Positions 49,595 to 58,914 of a DNA stretch of 64,000 nucleotides are shown here, in pieces; position 1 is the first letter of the stretch; the number at the start of each line of letters is the position of its first letter. Made by a program: the position numbers and the translations under genes. Source of the DNA: Oscillibacter faecalis_A (GTDB lineage Bacteria; Bacillota; Clostridia; Oscillospirales; Oscillospiraceae); contig NZ_JARFXX010000007.1 of assembly GCF_029218125.1 (NCBI RefSeq), forward strand, positions 66,991-130,990, read 5' to 3'. Below the pieces are notes generated by a model. It worked only from the letters and a program-made list of their open reading frames with translations, did no database searches and was not told the origin of the DNA.

Positions 49595-51478
49595 TTACTT
49601 CATCAGCTCGCACACCAGATCGGTATAGCCGGAGGGATCGTCCAGCGGCAGACCGGCAATAAGAAGCGCCTGATCGTACAGGAGCTTGGCGTACTTTTTT
49701 GCCTTTTCCGGGTCGGCGGAAACGGCGCTCTCCAGCGCGGCAAAAACGGGATGCTCCGTGTTCAGCTCCAGAATCCGCTGGGCCTTGATGTTGCTGTCAG
49801 GCTGCATGAGCTGGAAATACTTCTCCATCTCAAAGCTCAGGCCCTCGCCGGCGCTCAGACAAACCGGGTGGGACTTCAGGCGGGCAGAGGGCTTTACCTC
49901 CGCCACGGCGTCTCCCAGTGTGTCCTTGACAAAAGTGAATACATCCTCATGAGCGTCCGCGGCCTCCTTGGCCTTTTCCAGGTCCTCCGCCTCGGCTACG
50001 CCATCCATAGCGGAGCGGAACTCCTTATCCTTGTAGGTCCGCAGCGTTTGTGCCACGAACTCGTCCACCTCCTCGGTGAAGTAAAGAATCTCAATGCCCT
50101 GATCCTTCAGCGCCTCAAGCTGGGGCAGACGGTCAATCTTGTCCACGCTGTCGCCGGCGGCGTAATAGATGACCTTCTGGTCCTCCTTCATCCGGGAAAC
50201 ATATTCCTCCAGCGTGACCGGCTTTTTCTCCGTGGAGGACCAGAACAGCAGCAGGTCCTGCAAAAGCTCCTTGTGCGCGCCGTAATCGCCCACCACGCCG
50301 TATTTCAACTGGCGGCCGAAGTTCTTCCAGAAGGTTTCATAAGCCTCCCGCTCATCCTTCAGCATTTTGGCAAGCTCGCTCTTGATCTTCTTTTCCAGAT
50401 TGGCGGCAATAACCTTCAGCTGGCGGTCATGCTGCAAAAGCTCCCGGGAGATGTTCAGGCTCAAATCAGGAGAGTCCACCACGCCGCGGACAAAACGGAA
50501 ATGCTCCGGCAGCAGATCCGGGCACTTGTCCATAATGAGAACGCCGCTGGAATAGAGCTGCAAGCCCTTTTCGTATTCCTTGGTGTAGAAGTCGAAGGGG
50601 GTGGCACCGGGGATGAACAGCAAGGCCTTGTAGGTCACAGCGCCCTCGGCGGACACGGTGATGACCCGCTGGGGGTCCGCGAAATCATGAAACTTCTCCT
50701 GATAGAACTTATTATATTCCTCGGGCTTCACATCCGCCTTCTTCCGCTGCCAGATCGGCACCATGGAGTTCAGCGTCTCCATTTCCACATAGGGTACCTC
50801 GTCCGGCTTGTCGGACATACAGGAGGCCACCTTCTTCGTTTTGGTAACGGCCATGCGGATGGGGAAACGGATATAATCGGAATACTTCTTTACCAGTTCC
50901 CGGAGCTTCCATTCCTCCAGAAATTCACTGTAATGCTCATCCTCGGTATCATCCTTCAGGTGCATGATGACCTCGGTACCGACATCGGACTTATCACACT
51001 CTGTAATGGTGTAGCCATCCGCGCCGGAGGACTGCCACTGATAAGCGGTGTCGCTGCCGAACTTCCGGGTACGGACCGTCACCTGATCGCAGACCATGAA
51101 CGCAGAGTAGAAGCCCACGCCGAACTGGCCGATCACGTCGGTGTCCTTGGTGTCATCTCCCACCTCCTGCTTGAACTTGTAGGAACCGGAGGAGGCGATG
51201 ACGCCCAGATTGTTCTCCAGATCCTCCTTGTCCATGCCGATGCCGTTATCCGTAACGGTAATGGTACGGCCTTCTTTATTTACGGACAGGTCAATTTTGA
51301 AATCCTTCCGGGTCAGCTTCACGCTGTCATCCGTCAGGGCCTGGTAGCACAGCTTGTCGCAGGCATCGCTGGCGTTGGAGAGAATCTCCCGGAGAAAAAT
51401 CTCCTTATGGGTATAAATGGAGTTGATCATCAAGTCCAGCAGACGCTTGGACTCCGCCTTGAACTGTTTCTTTGCCAT
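49595..51478 (-). CDS. htpG: Molecular chaperone HtpG (Hsp90)
   Basis: This 627-residue Hsp90 has an ATPase N-terminal domain with EIFLREILSNASDACDKLCY, DNGIGM, GVIASSGSYKF and GQFGVGFYSAFMV (residues about 20-140). A middle domain with LPEHFRFVRGVVDSPDLSLN and SRELLQHDRQLKVI, and a short C-terminal dimerization domain ending YTDLVCELMK, follow. The length is normal. It assists folding of client proteins in the cytoplasm. AAAGGAAGTG lies upstream. No CIRCE element was seen in front of it. Confidence 0.96.
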   Translation of the reverse strand: MAKKQFKAESKRLLDLMINSIYTHKEIFLREILSNASDACDKLCYQALTDDSVKLTRKDFKIDLSVNKEGRTITVTDNGIGMDKEDLENNLGVIASSGSYKFKQEVGDDTKDTDVIGQFGVGFYSAFMVCDQVTVRTRKFGSDTAYQWQSSGADGYTITECDKSDVGTEVIMHLKDDTEDEHYSEFLEEWKLRELVKKYSDYIRFPIRMAVTKTKKVASCMSDKPDEVPYVEMETLNSMVPIWQRKKADVKPEEYNKFYQEKFHDFADPQRVITVSAEGAVTYKALLFIPGATPFDFYTKEYEKGLQLYSSGVLIMDKCPDLLPEHFRFVRGVVDSPDLSLNISRELLQHDRQLKVIAANLEKKIKSELAKMLKDEREAYETFWKNFGRQLKYGVVGDYGAHKELLQDLLLFWSSTEKKPVTLEEYVSRMKEDQKVIYYAAGDSVDKIDRLPQLEALKDQGIEILYFTEEVDEFVAQTLRTYKDKEFRSAMDGVAEAEDLEKAKEAADAHEDVFTFVKDTLGDAVAEVKPSARLKSHPVCLSAGEGLSFEMEKYFQLMQPDSNIKAQRILELNTEHPVFAALESAVSADPEKAKKYAKLLYDQALLIAGLPLDDPSGYTDLVCELMK

Positions 51479-51661
51479 GAACAGAACACTTCCTTTGTGT
51501 ATTTTAATATCGAGTATATTGTAGCACGGACAGCGAAGAAAGAAATTACTTTTTTGTAAACTTCACAGTCAAACCGTTGCCTTTCCCTGACCTTTCCGCT
51601 AAAATACAGTGGTAACGAGATACGGCGCCGCTCCGCGCCGATGAAAAGAGGCAGCAGATAT

Positions 51662-52084
51662 ATGTTTTATAAATTCAGATGCGCGGTGGCGCGGTTCATG
51701 TACGGCCGGAACGGCATGGATCAGATGAATCAGGCTCTTCTGCGGGGCTATCTGGTGATTCTGGTGGCCCAGTTGATTTTCAGCCTTCTGCGGCTATGGA
51801 TCCCCGCCCGGATCTGCGAATCCCTCCTTTGGGTGCTGATGGTGTTTATTCTGTTCCGGATGTTTTCCAAAAACCTGCCGAAGCGGCGGGAGGAAAACCA
51901 GCAATTCATGAGCTGGGTCTGGAAAACGCGGAACAGCGCTGCCGGGGCCAAGGCCCGCCGGGCGGACAAGGAGCATAAATACTTTACCTGCAAATGCGGT
52001 GCCGTGTGCCGTGTGCCGGTGGGAAAGGGAAAAATCGTCATCACCTGCCCCAAATGCGGTGCGAAGATTGAAGCGAAAACCTGA
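51662..52084 (+). CDS. Membrane protein with C-terminal zinc ribbon
   Basis: From ATG 51662 (AGAGG upstream) this is 140 residues. Two TM helices (about 25-43 and 52-68) are followed by a basic linker and a C-terminal ribbon CKCGAVCRVPVGKGKIVITC...KCGAKI. The CxC...CxxC ribbon is like those of small zinc-ribbon membrane proteins common in Oscillospiraceae. The function is unknown. It is convergent with the LTA-synthase-like gene. Confidence 0.65.
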   Translation: MFYKFRCAVARFMYGRNGMDQMNQALLRGYLVILVAQLIFSLLRLWIPARICESLLWVLMVFILFRMFSKNLPKRREENQQFMSWVWKTRNSAAGAKARRADKEHKYFTCKCGAVCRVPVGKGKIVITCPKCGAKIEAKT

Positions 52085-52090
52085 CAAATA

Positions 52091-52126
52091 AAAACAGCCC
52101 GGAGGACACATCCTCCGGGCTGTTTT
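52091..52126. terminator. Bidirectional terminator
   Basis: AAAACAGCCCGGAGGA / TCCTCCGGGCTGTTTT, a perfect 16-bp stem with a CACA loop between convergent genes. Confidence 0.9.
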
Positions 52127-52144
52127 TTTGTTTTGCTTTAGTGG

Positions 52145-54121
52145 CTATCCTACCTCCGCATATTTCAGCTTGTAATAGCTCCAGCAGCGCCATTTACGGA
52201 TAGCAGCCTTCAGCGCGGCGGCGGTCTCGTCCGTCCGCTCGAGCAGGTCGCGGTTGGCGATGAGCTCACCATCGGTGAGGATATAGATCTTCTTCTGCAC
52301 CACAGGCACCAGCCGCCGCACAGAGGAAAGAAAATCGAACCATGGACTTTCACCGCCCCGGCCGGTAAGGTCCAGCAGAACGCTGCCAAGGAACGCGGCG
52401 GATACGGTACCGTCCTCCGGCAGTGCCAGCTGCTTTGCGGCGGCCTCCCAGTCCAGAGCATCGGCAGCGGCAGCGTTAGTCCATATCACATAGGGCGTTT
52501 TGTAGGAGCAGAGGATATCCGTCCGGTCATTTTCGGCAATGGACACCTCGGAGCCAAGCTCTGCATAGCCCTTCTGGTTATCCCCCAGATAGGGCAGATG
52601 GTCTCCGTAAAATACCAGTACCACCGGCTCACTGCGCTCCGCGAAATACGCGGTCAGGCGGCCCAGCATGGCATCTGCGTCCCGGACGCCCTCGGTATAG
52701 ACCTCCAGCATGGTGCGGGTTTCATCAGAAATGTCCGCCGTTACGGAAACAGGAGCAAAGGTGTGTCCCTCGCCGTACTTGTCGGCAGTGTAGCTCATGT
52801 GATTCTGGATGGTGGTGGTGTAGTTGAACAGGGGGCGGCCCTCGCTGACCGCCGTTTCAAATTCTTCCTCGATCAGACCAGCCATGTAGTCATCCGTGAC
52901 CCAGCGGCCCTTGTATTCCGGGTCCTGCATATCCTTGGCAAAAACCGTGTTCTCCGCGCCCAGCCAGCGGTAAACATTTTCCCGGTTGTAGAACCAGGCA
53001 TCGCCGGGATGGTAGAAGGAGGTGCGGTAGCCATCGGCGTCAAACACCCGAAACAGGCTGTCCAGATTGCGGTTGATAACCCGCATAGCGGAGGTGGTGG
53101 TATCCGACAGGGCGTTGGTCTGCATCCCGGTCAGTACGTCGAACTCCGTATTGGCCGTGCCGCCGGCAAAGCCCGGAACAACAATGTGACCGGTGAGGGC
53201 GTGGGGGTCATTCTGCAAGGCGTGGAGGTTGGGCAGGGGGTCATCCCCCTCCGCCCAGTTGAACATGGAGCCATCGGTGATGTCGGAAAATGCCTCGTTC
53301 ATGACCATGATAATGTTGACGTCCTTACCGAGCCCCGACTGCTCCCCGGTCTCCCACCCAGCGGCCTCAGACTTGGAAAAGCCCTCCGGCTTATCCACGG
53401 GATAGGTGGTGAACTGGTGGCAGAAACAGTACGGAAAGCCCAGCTCGTTGAACACGGCGGGGACATAGTAGGCATTGCTGACGCGGAAGGAGTTATAGAG
53501 GTCATTGCTGGCGTACACCGTGAAGATCAGGGCGGTCAACACGCCGAAGCTGAGGACTGCGCCCACGATCCGTTCCGGCCAGCAGCGGCCGGGGAACGCG
53601 GCCGCGGCGTCCCGCTTTGTCAGCTTGGCCTTCAGGGCGGCAAAGGACACCGGGCGGCTGGGGAACAGCACGCCAAGGCCCACGAGCAGCGCGGTGGTCA
53701 GCACCACCACGGCGATGGCCTTCACCGGATAGCGGATGTCGAAGGACTGGATGGCGCTGCCTACCTCCCGCAGAAGAGAGAAGTCCCGGGGGAACACCGG
53801 CTCGTCCCGGACCTCAATTTTGACCCGGTTGGCAAGGGACAGCGCGCAGACGAAAAAATTCACCAGTGCTCCGCTGCAAAAGACATTCCGGAACAGGAAG
53901 GCGAAGGCCAGCAGCAATAGTCCGATGGGGAGAGCGTTCAAAACGATCAGCAGGGGCTGGGCCTTGAACCCTGCCAGCACCGTCCGCAGGGCGTTTGGCT
54001 GGCACCACAGGGCCAGTAAAGTGATACAGCCTGCCAGCAAAACGGCGGCCAGCAGACTCCCCCAGAGGGGCAATTCTCTTTTATAGATTCGCTTTTCTTT
54101 CAAAACGTAAAGTCCTTTCAT
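52145..54121 (-). CDS. LTA synthase-like sulfatase-fold phosphoglycerol transferase
   Basis: This 658-residue protein has about five N-terminal TM helices (residues 15-230) and then an extracellular sulfatase/alkaline-phosphatase-fold domain. The active-site region NIIMVMNEAFSDITDGS, FAGGTANTEFDVLTGM (nucleophile Thr) and VLVFYGDHLPYLGDN (metal ligands) are present. Such enzymes use phosphatidylglycerol to polymerise or decorate lipoteichoic acid or to add phosphoglycerol to surface glycans. The C-terminal 80 residues are soluble. TTGCAA-16-TATAAT at 54136-54163 may be its promoter, but would leave almost no leader. Confidence 0.82.
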   Translation of the reverse strand: MKGLYVLKEKRIYKRELPLWGSLLAAVLLAGCITLLALWCQPNALRTVLAGFKAQPLLIVLNALPIGLLLLAFAFLFRNVFCSGALVNFFVCALSLANRVKIEVRDEPVFPRDFSLLREVGSAIQSFDIRYPVKAIAVVVLTTALLVGLGVLFPSRPVSFAALKAKLTKRDAAAAFPGRCWPERIVGAVLSFGVLTALIFTVYASNDLYNSFRVSNAYYVPAVFNELGFPYCFCHQFTTYPVDKPEGFSKSEAAGWETGEQSGLGKDVNIIMVMNEAFSDITDGSMFNWAEGDDPLPNLHALQNDPHALTGHIVVPGFAGGTANTEFDVLTGMQTNALSDTTTSAMRVINRNLDSLFRVFDADGYRTSFYHPGDAWFYNRENVYRWLGAENTVFAKDMQDPEYKGRWVTDDYMAGLIEEEFETAVSEGRPLFNYTTTIQNHMSYTADKYGEGHTFAPVSVTADISDETRTMLEVYTEGVRDADAMLGRLTAYFAERSEPVVLVFYGDHLPYLGDNQKGYAELGSEVSIAENDRTDILCSYKTPYVIWTNAAAADALDWEAAAKQLALPEDGTVSAAFLGSVLLDLTGRGGESPWFDFLSSVRRLVPVVQKKIYILTDGELIANRDLLERTDETAAALKAAIRKWRCWSYYKLKYAEVG

Positions 54122-54135
54122 ACCAGAATACCTCT

Positions 54136-54163
54136 ATTATATGGATTTGCCAGGAATTTGCAA
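54136..54163 (-). promoter_or_regulatory. Possible promoter for the LTA-synthase-like gene
   Basis: TTGCAA and TATAAT on the - strand with a 16-bp spacer. Transcription would start about 8 bases before ATG 54121, so either the mRNA is nearly leaderless or the match is accidental. The rest of 54122-54393 holds no gene. Confidence 0.35.
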
Positions 54164-54342
54164 GTATTCCCGAAATTTTGCGAGCTTTGCGAAGCGGAGA
54201 GAAAACCGGCATTCCCGAAAAAATCTTGCGGAATTACAATACAAAATGTCGATTTAAAAGCAAAAATACGAATCGTATTGAAAACGCAGTCGATTTGCCA
54301 ATGACTTGCACGGTGACAAATATAAGAAGCGCATGCAAGAAG

Positions 54343-54379
54343 AAAAGCACGTTTCCTCGTCAAAAGGAAACGTGCTTTT
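54343..54379 (-). terminator. Terminator of the GTPase operon
   Basis: AAAAGCACGTTTCCT / AGGAAACGTGCTTTT with a 7-nt loop, downstream of the gene at 54394 on the - strand. Confidence 0.78.
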
Positions 54380-54393
54380 TGAATATCAGTAGG

Positions 54394-55326
54394 TCAGAAG
54401 CTCACAACTTCGTTGGCAGGCTTTTCGCAGGGCTTGATGGACATAACGTGCATGACCGGGCCCTTGCCCTTGTAGGCGGGGTGGTTTTCCACGGCCATAC
54501 GGGCCTCCACCTCTACCCAGTCCCGGTTTTTGTATTTGGAAAGGTCCATACCCTTTGCCACAAGACCGAGGAACTGTACATCTGCCTCGCAGCAGACCAT
54601 GGCAAAGCGGCCGGGGCAATGGGTGCCGGGGTACTTCTTGGAGTGGCACATGAGCAGCTTCATGTGAACGGTCTTGCCCGCCCAGCGGTCGGGGTAGTCC
54701 ATAACGTCCACATACCACACGCCGTAATCGTTGTCCGGAATGTCAATGACCTTTTGGTTCAGGTCAAAGGGACAGACCTCACCGTTGTTGTAGTCCTCAC
54801 TGTTGCCGTTGTTGTCCTCCAGATAGATGTCCGCACGGCGGTTCACCATCCGCAGATTCCGCTTCCGCAGGGCGGCCTTCAGCTCGTCCGTACAGCGGTT
54901 GAACACCAGCAGATCGGCGTTGGTGATCTTCTCCATCATGATCTGACCCATGTTTTTTGCGTAGGGCTCAAAGGTCCCCGCGTCCACAAAGGTCATGACC
55001 TGATAGAGCACCCAGTTGGCCGGCAGCACCTCCCGGTACAGCCGCTCCATGGACCACATGCCGTTGTACTCGATCAGGACCTGCTTGGGCTTGTACTGCT
55101 TTTCCCACTCCTTGCATTGGGAGCAGGTCAGGGAGCTCTCCTCGTCCACGGTAACAACAGTCACGTTGTCCAGCGCCTTCTGCTCGTATTCCAGTTCGCC
55201 TTCCTCGCAGCAGATGAGAAGCGTTTTATCCTCCCGGGCGAAGCCATCCTCTAAAATGCCGTTGATAAATTCAGTTTTGCCGCCGTCCAGAAAGCCGGCG
55301 ATGAGATATACAGGAATATCAGCCAT
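54394..55326 (-). CDS. G3E-type GTP-binding protein
   Basis: This 310-residue protein has Walker A GFLDGGKTEFI, a CSQC pair near residue 69 and a CobW-like layout. The C-terminal part (PGRFAMVCCEADVQFLGLVA, then EARMAVENHPAYKGKGPVMH) resembles the TIGR03943 region rather than the usual CobW_C. Its gene starts 12 bp after the His-rich GTPase gene ends, in one operon. A metal-handling or regulated-metal-insertase role is likely (inference). Confidence 0.72.
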   Translation of the reverse strand: MADIPVYLIAGFLDGGKTEFINGILEDGFAREDKTLLICCEEGELEYEQKALDNVTVVTVDEESSLTCSQCKEWEKQYKPKQVLIEYNGMWSMERLYREVLPANWVLYQVMTFVDAGTFEPYAKNMGQIMMEKITNADLLVFNRCTDELKAALRKRNLRMVNRRADIYLEDNNGNSEDYNNGEVCPFDLNQKVIDIPDNDYGVWYVDVMDYPDRWAGKTVHMKLLMCHSKKYPGTHCPGRFAMVCCEADVQFLGLVAKGMDLSKYKNRDWVEVEARMAVENHPAYKGKGPVMHVMSIKPCEKPANEVVSF

Positions 55327-55338
55327 GAAAATTTTCGC

Positions 55339-56478
55339 TTACAGGCCGAACAGCTCTGCCAGCTTTTCCTCCTTCAAATCAGAACCGATGACGCACAGGC
55401 GGCCGGTATAGTCGGGATGACCGGCGCGAATCTCATGCTCCTCCGGCACATAGTCGAACTCGATCCACGCACCGTCCGTGCCGTTCACAATGCCCTTGGC
55501 CCGGAGAATGGCGCCGTACTCGCCGGAATCCAGCGCGGTGAGGATGCGGTCGATATCCGCCTGCGTATACACCTTGGGTGTTTCCTTACCCCAGGAGGTG
55601 AACACCTCATCGGCGTGGTGATGATGGTGATGGTCATGGCAGGAGCAGTTGGGGTCATCGCACTCGCCGTGGTCATGATGATGCTCGTGTTCATGCTCAT
55701 GGCCGCAGTACTCGTCATGGTCATGGTGATGCTCGTGGTCATGCTCGTGCTCATGGTCATGGTGGTGGCAGGAGCAGTTGGGATCGTCGCACTCCTCGCC
55801 GTCATGATGATGGTGATGGTGCTCGTGCTCGTCGGCCTCATGTTCCGCCCGCATCTTCTCCAGCAGTTCATCGGCCAGAGAGACCTTTTCGATGGCGGAG
55901 AGGATGGCCTTGCCGTCCAGCTCATCCCAAGGGGTAGTGATAATGGCGGCATCGGCGTTTTTCTCCCGGAGCATGGACACGGCGGCCTCCAGCTTCTCCT
56001 GCGTCATCTTCTGAGTCCGGGAGAGGATGATAGTGCCCGCGGCCTCGATCTGGTTGTTGTAGAACTCACCGAAGTTCTTCATATAGACCTTCACCTTGGT
56101 GGCGTCTGCCACGGTGACGAAGCTGTTGAGCTTCATCTCGGGAACGTCCTTTACGGAGTTTTCCACCGCCACGATCACGTCGCTGAGCTTGCCCACGCCG
56201 GAGGGCTCAATGAGGATGCGGTCGGGGTGGAACTGAGCCTCCACGTCCTTCAAAGCCTTGTTGAAATCGCCCACCAGAGAGCAGCAGATGCACCCGGCGG
56301 ACATTTCGGAGATCTGGATGCCGGATTCCTTTAAGAAGCCGCCGTCAATGTTGATCTCACCGAACTCATTTTCGATCAGCACCAGCTTTTCGCCCTTGTA
56401 GGCCTCCGCCAGCAGCTTTTTGATGAGCGTGGTCTTGCCGGCACCGAGGAAGCCGGAGACAATATCAATTTTTGTCAT
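55339..56478 (-). CDS. CobW/COG0523 G3E GTPase with His-rich metal-binding loop
   Basis: This 379-residue protein has Walker A GFLGAGKTTLIKKLL (9-23), the switch ENEFGEINIDGGFL, the CxCC metal motif GCICCSL (Cys63, 65, 66), IEPSGVGKL and a CobW_C domain at the end. Between about residues 215 and 290 lies a loop with many His, Asp and Glu residues and DDPNCSCHHH-like repeats, which bind zinc or nickel. Family members are metallochaperones for zinc-dependent or cobalt enzymes. It is paired with the GTPase gene downstream. Confidence 0.88.
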   Translation of the reverse strand: MTKIDIVSGFLGAGKTTLIKKLLAEAYKGEKLVLIENEFGEINIDGGFLKESGIQISEMSAGCICCSLVGDFNKALKDVEAQFHPDRILIEPSGVGKLSDVIVAVENSVKDVPEMKLNSFVTVADATKVKVYMKNFGEFYNNQIEAAGTIILSRTQKMTQEKLEAAVSMLREKNADAAIITTPWDELDGKAILSAIEKVSLADELLEKMRAEHEADEHEHHHHHHDGEECDDPNCSCHHHDHEHEHDHEHHHDHDEYCGHEHEHEHHHDHGECDDPNCSCHDHHHHHHADEVFTSWGKETPKVYTQADIDRILTALDSGEYGAILRAKGIVNGTDGAWIEFDYVPEEHEIRAGHPDYTGRLCVIGSDLKEEKLAELFGL

Positions 56479-56558
56479 GGTATCAGTCCTTTACTAAAAT
56501 TTTATACCATCGTTATCATACCACCAAAATGAAAAAAAGCAACGCTGTCACAGAAAGT

Positions 56559-57911
56559 TTACACCTTTTTCCTCAAAAAGCTGCGGCAATCCGCCGCGAT
56601 CTCCCCGGAAAGCAGCAAGAGGCACACCAGATTCGGCAGCGCCATCAGCGCGTTGGAGAGGTCCGCCAGCGCCAGTACCGTTTTCATGGGGATCAATGCC
56701 CCGATCAGAACCGCCGCACAGTAGAAAAAACGAATCGGGCACACGGCATCCGGCCCCAGCAAATACGCCGCAGAGACCTCCCCCTGCAGGGCACAGCCCA
56801 ACACGGAGGTAAAGGCGAACAGGCCCAAGGACGCACTGATGAGCCAGCGTGCCCCCCGGCCCAGAACCGTTTCAAAGGCCCGCAGCGTCAGCGCCGCGCC
56901 GGTCAAAGGGATGCCTGCGGCGTCCGCCGCCCCCAGCACGCCGGAGCAGCAGATGGCAAGGCCGGTGAGGGTGCAGATCACAAGGGTGTCGAAAAAAACG
57001 CCGGTCATGCTGATAAGCCCCTGCCGCAGCGGGTCCTCCGTATCGGCGCAGGCGGCGGCAATGGCGGCAGAGCCCAGCCCGGCTTCGTTGGAAAAAACGC
57101 CCCGGGCTATGCCGTGGCGGATGACAGCACGCCGCGTAACCGTCCCCAATGCGCCGCCCAACGCCGCCGAGGGGGCCAGCGCACAGCGGAGCATTTCCGC
57201 CGCAGCCCCCGGCAGCCGGGGGAGATTGCCGATAATCACCGCCCCGGCGCCGCCGATGTACAGCAGCGCCATCACCGGCACCAGCACAGAAGAAACATCT
57301 GCAATGCGGCGGATGCCGCCAAGCAGGATAACGAGCGCCAGCGCCGCCGTTGCCAGCCCCGTTTCGGCCCGGGGCAGAGAGAACGCGGCGAAAAACGTAT
57401 CGGCCAGCGCGCCGGACTGAGCCATGGCCCCCATAGAAAAGGACATCAGCAGGGCAAAGAGGGCGTAGAGCCGTCCCATGGGCTTTCCAATCACGCCCAG
57501 CCGGGCTTCCATCACCGCCATGGGCCCGCCCCAGCGGGTACCGTCCGGTGCGCGGCTGCGGTATTTGACCGCCAGCATACATTCCGCGAGCTTTAAAGTC
57601 AGTCCCAGCAGGGCGGCCAGCTCCATCCACACCAGCGCCCCCGGCCCGCCGGAAACCAGCGCCGCCGCAACGCCCACAATGTTGCCGGTCCCCACCGTAG
57701 AGGCAAGCGCGGTCATCAGGGAGCCGAAGGGAGACACACCGTTGTTCCCCTTTCGGCGTGCCTCCCGCCCCAATGACAGCCGCAGTGCCAGCGGCAGCAT
57801 TCGCTGGGGAAACGCGCCTGTCCGCAGCGTCAGCCATGCCCCGGTCCCCAAAAGCAGCCCCACGGTTCCCGGCCCCCATAAAATTGCGTTCAGCAGCTCC
57901 AGCAATCCCAT
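56559..57911 (-). CDS. Amino acid:cation symporter, AGCS family
   Basis: This 450-residue membrane protein with about 11 TM helices carries the AGCS signatures GSLMTALASTVGTGNIVGVA (first) and ARGVFSNEAGLGSAAIAAAC (second). It imports alanine or glycine with Na+ (or H+). It ends 81 bp from the His-rich GTPase start and is read in the same direction. A second, more typical AGCS carrier lies at 60133-61614. Substrate preference is not decided by sequence here. Confidence 0.88.
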   Translation of the reverse strand: MGLLELLNAILWGPGTVGLLLGTGAWLTLRTGAFPQRMLPLALRLSLGREARRKGNNGVSPFGSLMTALASTVGTGNIVGVAAALVSGGPGALVWMELAALLGLTLKLAECMLAVKYRSRAPDGTRWGGPMAVMEARLGVIGKPMGRLYALFALLMSFSMGAMAQSGALADTFFAAFSLPRAETGLATAALALVILLGGIRRIADVSSVLVPVMALLYIGGAGAVIIGNLPRLPGAAAEMLRCALAPSAALGGALGTVTRRAVIRHGIARGVFSNEAGLGSAAIAAACADTEDPLRQGLISMTGVFFDTLVICTLTGLAICCSGVLGAADAAGIPLTGAALTLRAFETVLGRGARWLISASLGLFAFTSVLGCALQGEVSAAYLLGPDAVCPIRFFYCAAVLIGALIPMKTVLALADLSNALMALPNLVCLLLLSGEIAADCRSFLRKKV

Positions 57912-57987
57912 CGCCCCCTTGGGGACAGTCTATGCGCCGGAAAAGGGTACAAGACCCGTGCGCAAAAGCAGCGGCAGGACGCAAAAA

Positions 57988-58017
57988 GGAAACGGCCCGC
58001 CTCAGCGGACCGTTCCC
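57988..58017 (-). terminator. Terminator of the SDR gene
   Basis: GGAAACGGCCCGC / GCGGACCGTTCCC around CTCA, with TTTTT on the - strand. Confidence 0.75.
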
Positions 58018-58050
58018 GGGAAATTCAGAAAATGCGGTAACATAATGGGC

Positions 58051-58782
58051 TTATACAATAAAGCCGCCATCGGCAGTGAGGACCTGCCCGGTGATGAAGC
58101 CCGCCCGCTCCGAGGCAAAAAAGGAAACGGCGTAGGCGATGTCCTCCGGCGTCCCCAAGCGGCCGAGAGGCGTTTCTTTTGCCAGCTCGTCCAGCGTTTC
58201 CTGCCCCAAAACCTGCACCATGTCCGTGTTGATGACGCCGGGAGCCACGCAGTTCACCCGGATACCGGAGGGAGCCAGCTCCATGGCAAGAGAGCGGGTC
58301 AGAGCGATGATGCCCGCCTTGGTGCAGGCGTAGGCCACCTCGCAGCTTGCGCCCCGCTGGCCCCAGATGGATGAGATATTGACAATGCAGCCCCGCTTTT
58401 CGGAAATCATGTGGGGCAGCGCCGCCTTGATGGTATTGCGGGCGCCGCCCAAATTCACCGCAAGGTATCGGTTCCACATTTCATCGGAAATATCCTGAAA
58501 GAGACTTTGCCCCGCAACGCCGGCGTTGTTCACCACCAGCTCCACAGGACTGAACGTTTCCCCCAGTTCCTTGACCATGCTCGCCACGGCGGCACCGTCG
58601 GCAACATCCGCCTGAAAGGCGGCGGCCTGACAACCGGCAGCGGTGAGCTCCTCCACCAGCTCCTGTGCCTTATCCTCCCGGTGCAGATAGTTGATGCCTA
58701 CGGCCCAGCCCTGATGGGCCAGTTCCCGGGCCACGGCGCGGCCAATGCCCCGGGAGGACCCGGTAACGAGTGCGGTTTTCAT
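58051..58782 (-). CDS. SDR reductase, probably EF-P 5-aminopentanone reductase-like
   Basis: This 243-residue short-chain dehydrogenase has TGSSRGIGRA (12-20 Rossmann loop), NNAG, active-site Ser and YxxxK (CEVAYACTKAG) and C-terminal ITGQVLTADGGF. The stretch NISSIWGQRGASCEVAYACT closely resembles the NISSIWGQ.GAS motif of the Firmicutes FabG-like enzymes assigned as elongation factor P 5-aminopentanone reductase (YmfI). A plain 3-oxoacyl-ACP reductase is the alternative. It has CAAGGAGAG upstream of ATG 58782. Confidence 0.8.
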   Translation of the reverse strand: MKTALVTGSSRGIGRAVARELAHQGWAVGINYLHREDKAQELVEELTAAGCQAAAFQADVADGAAVASMVKELGETFSPVELVVNNAGVAGQSLFQDISDEMWNRYLAVNLGGARNTIKAALPHMISEKRGCIVNISSIWGQRGASCEVAYACTKAGIIALTRSLAMELAPSGIRVNCVAPGVINTDMVQVLGQETLDELAKETPLGRLGTPEDIAYAVSFFASERAGFITGQVLTADGGFIV

Positions 58783-58914
58783 CGTAAATCTCTCCTTGCT
58801 GTGCTCAGCGGATGCGCCTTTGCGGCGGTTCCGCGGTTTTTTCGATTAGGTTACATCGTACCATACCGCAAGATCATTTGCAAGGATGTGCAGGGGGAAA
58901 TTCCACAGCGTGGA

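Noticed and set aside
49751..51559. 602-codon + strand frame over htpG
   Set aside because: HtpG on the - strand is unambiguous. The frame has no ribosome binding site and no motif.
55600..55830. Tandem repeat array inside the CobW-like gene
   Set aside because: The CAT/GTG-rich repetition simply encodes the His-rich metal-binding loop.
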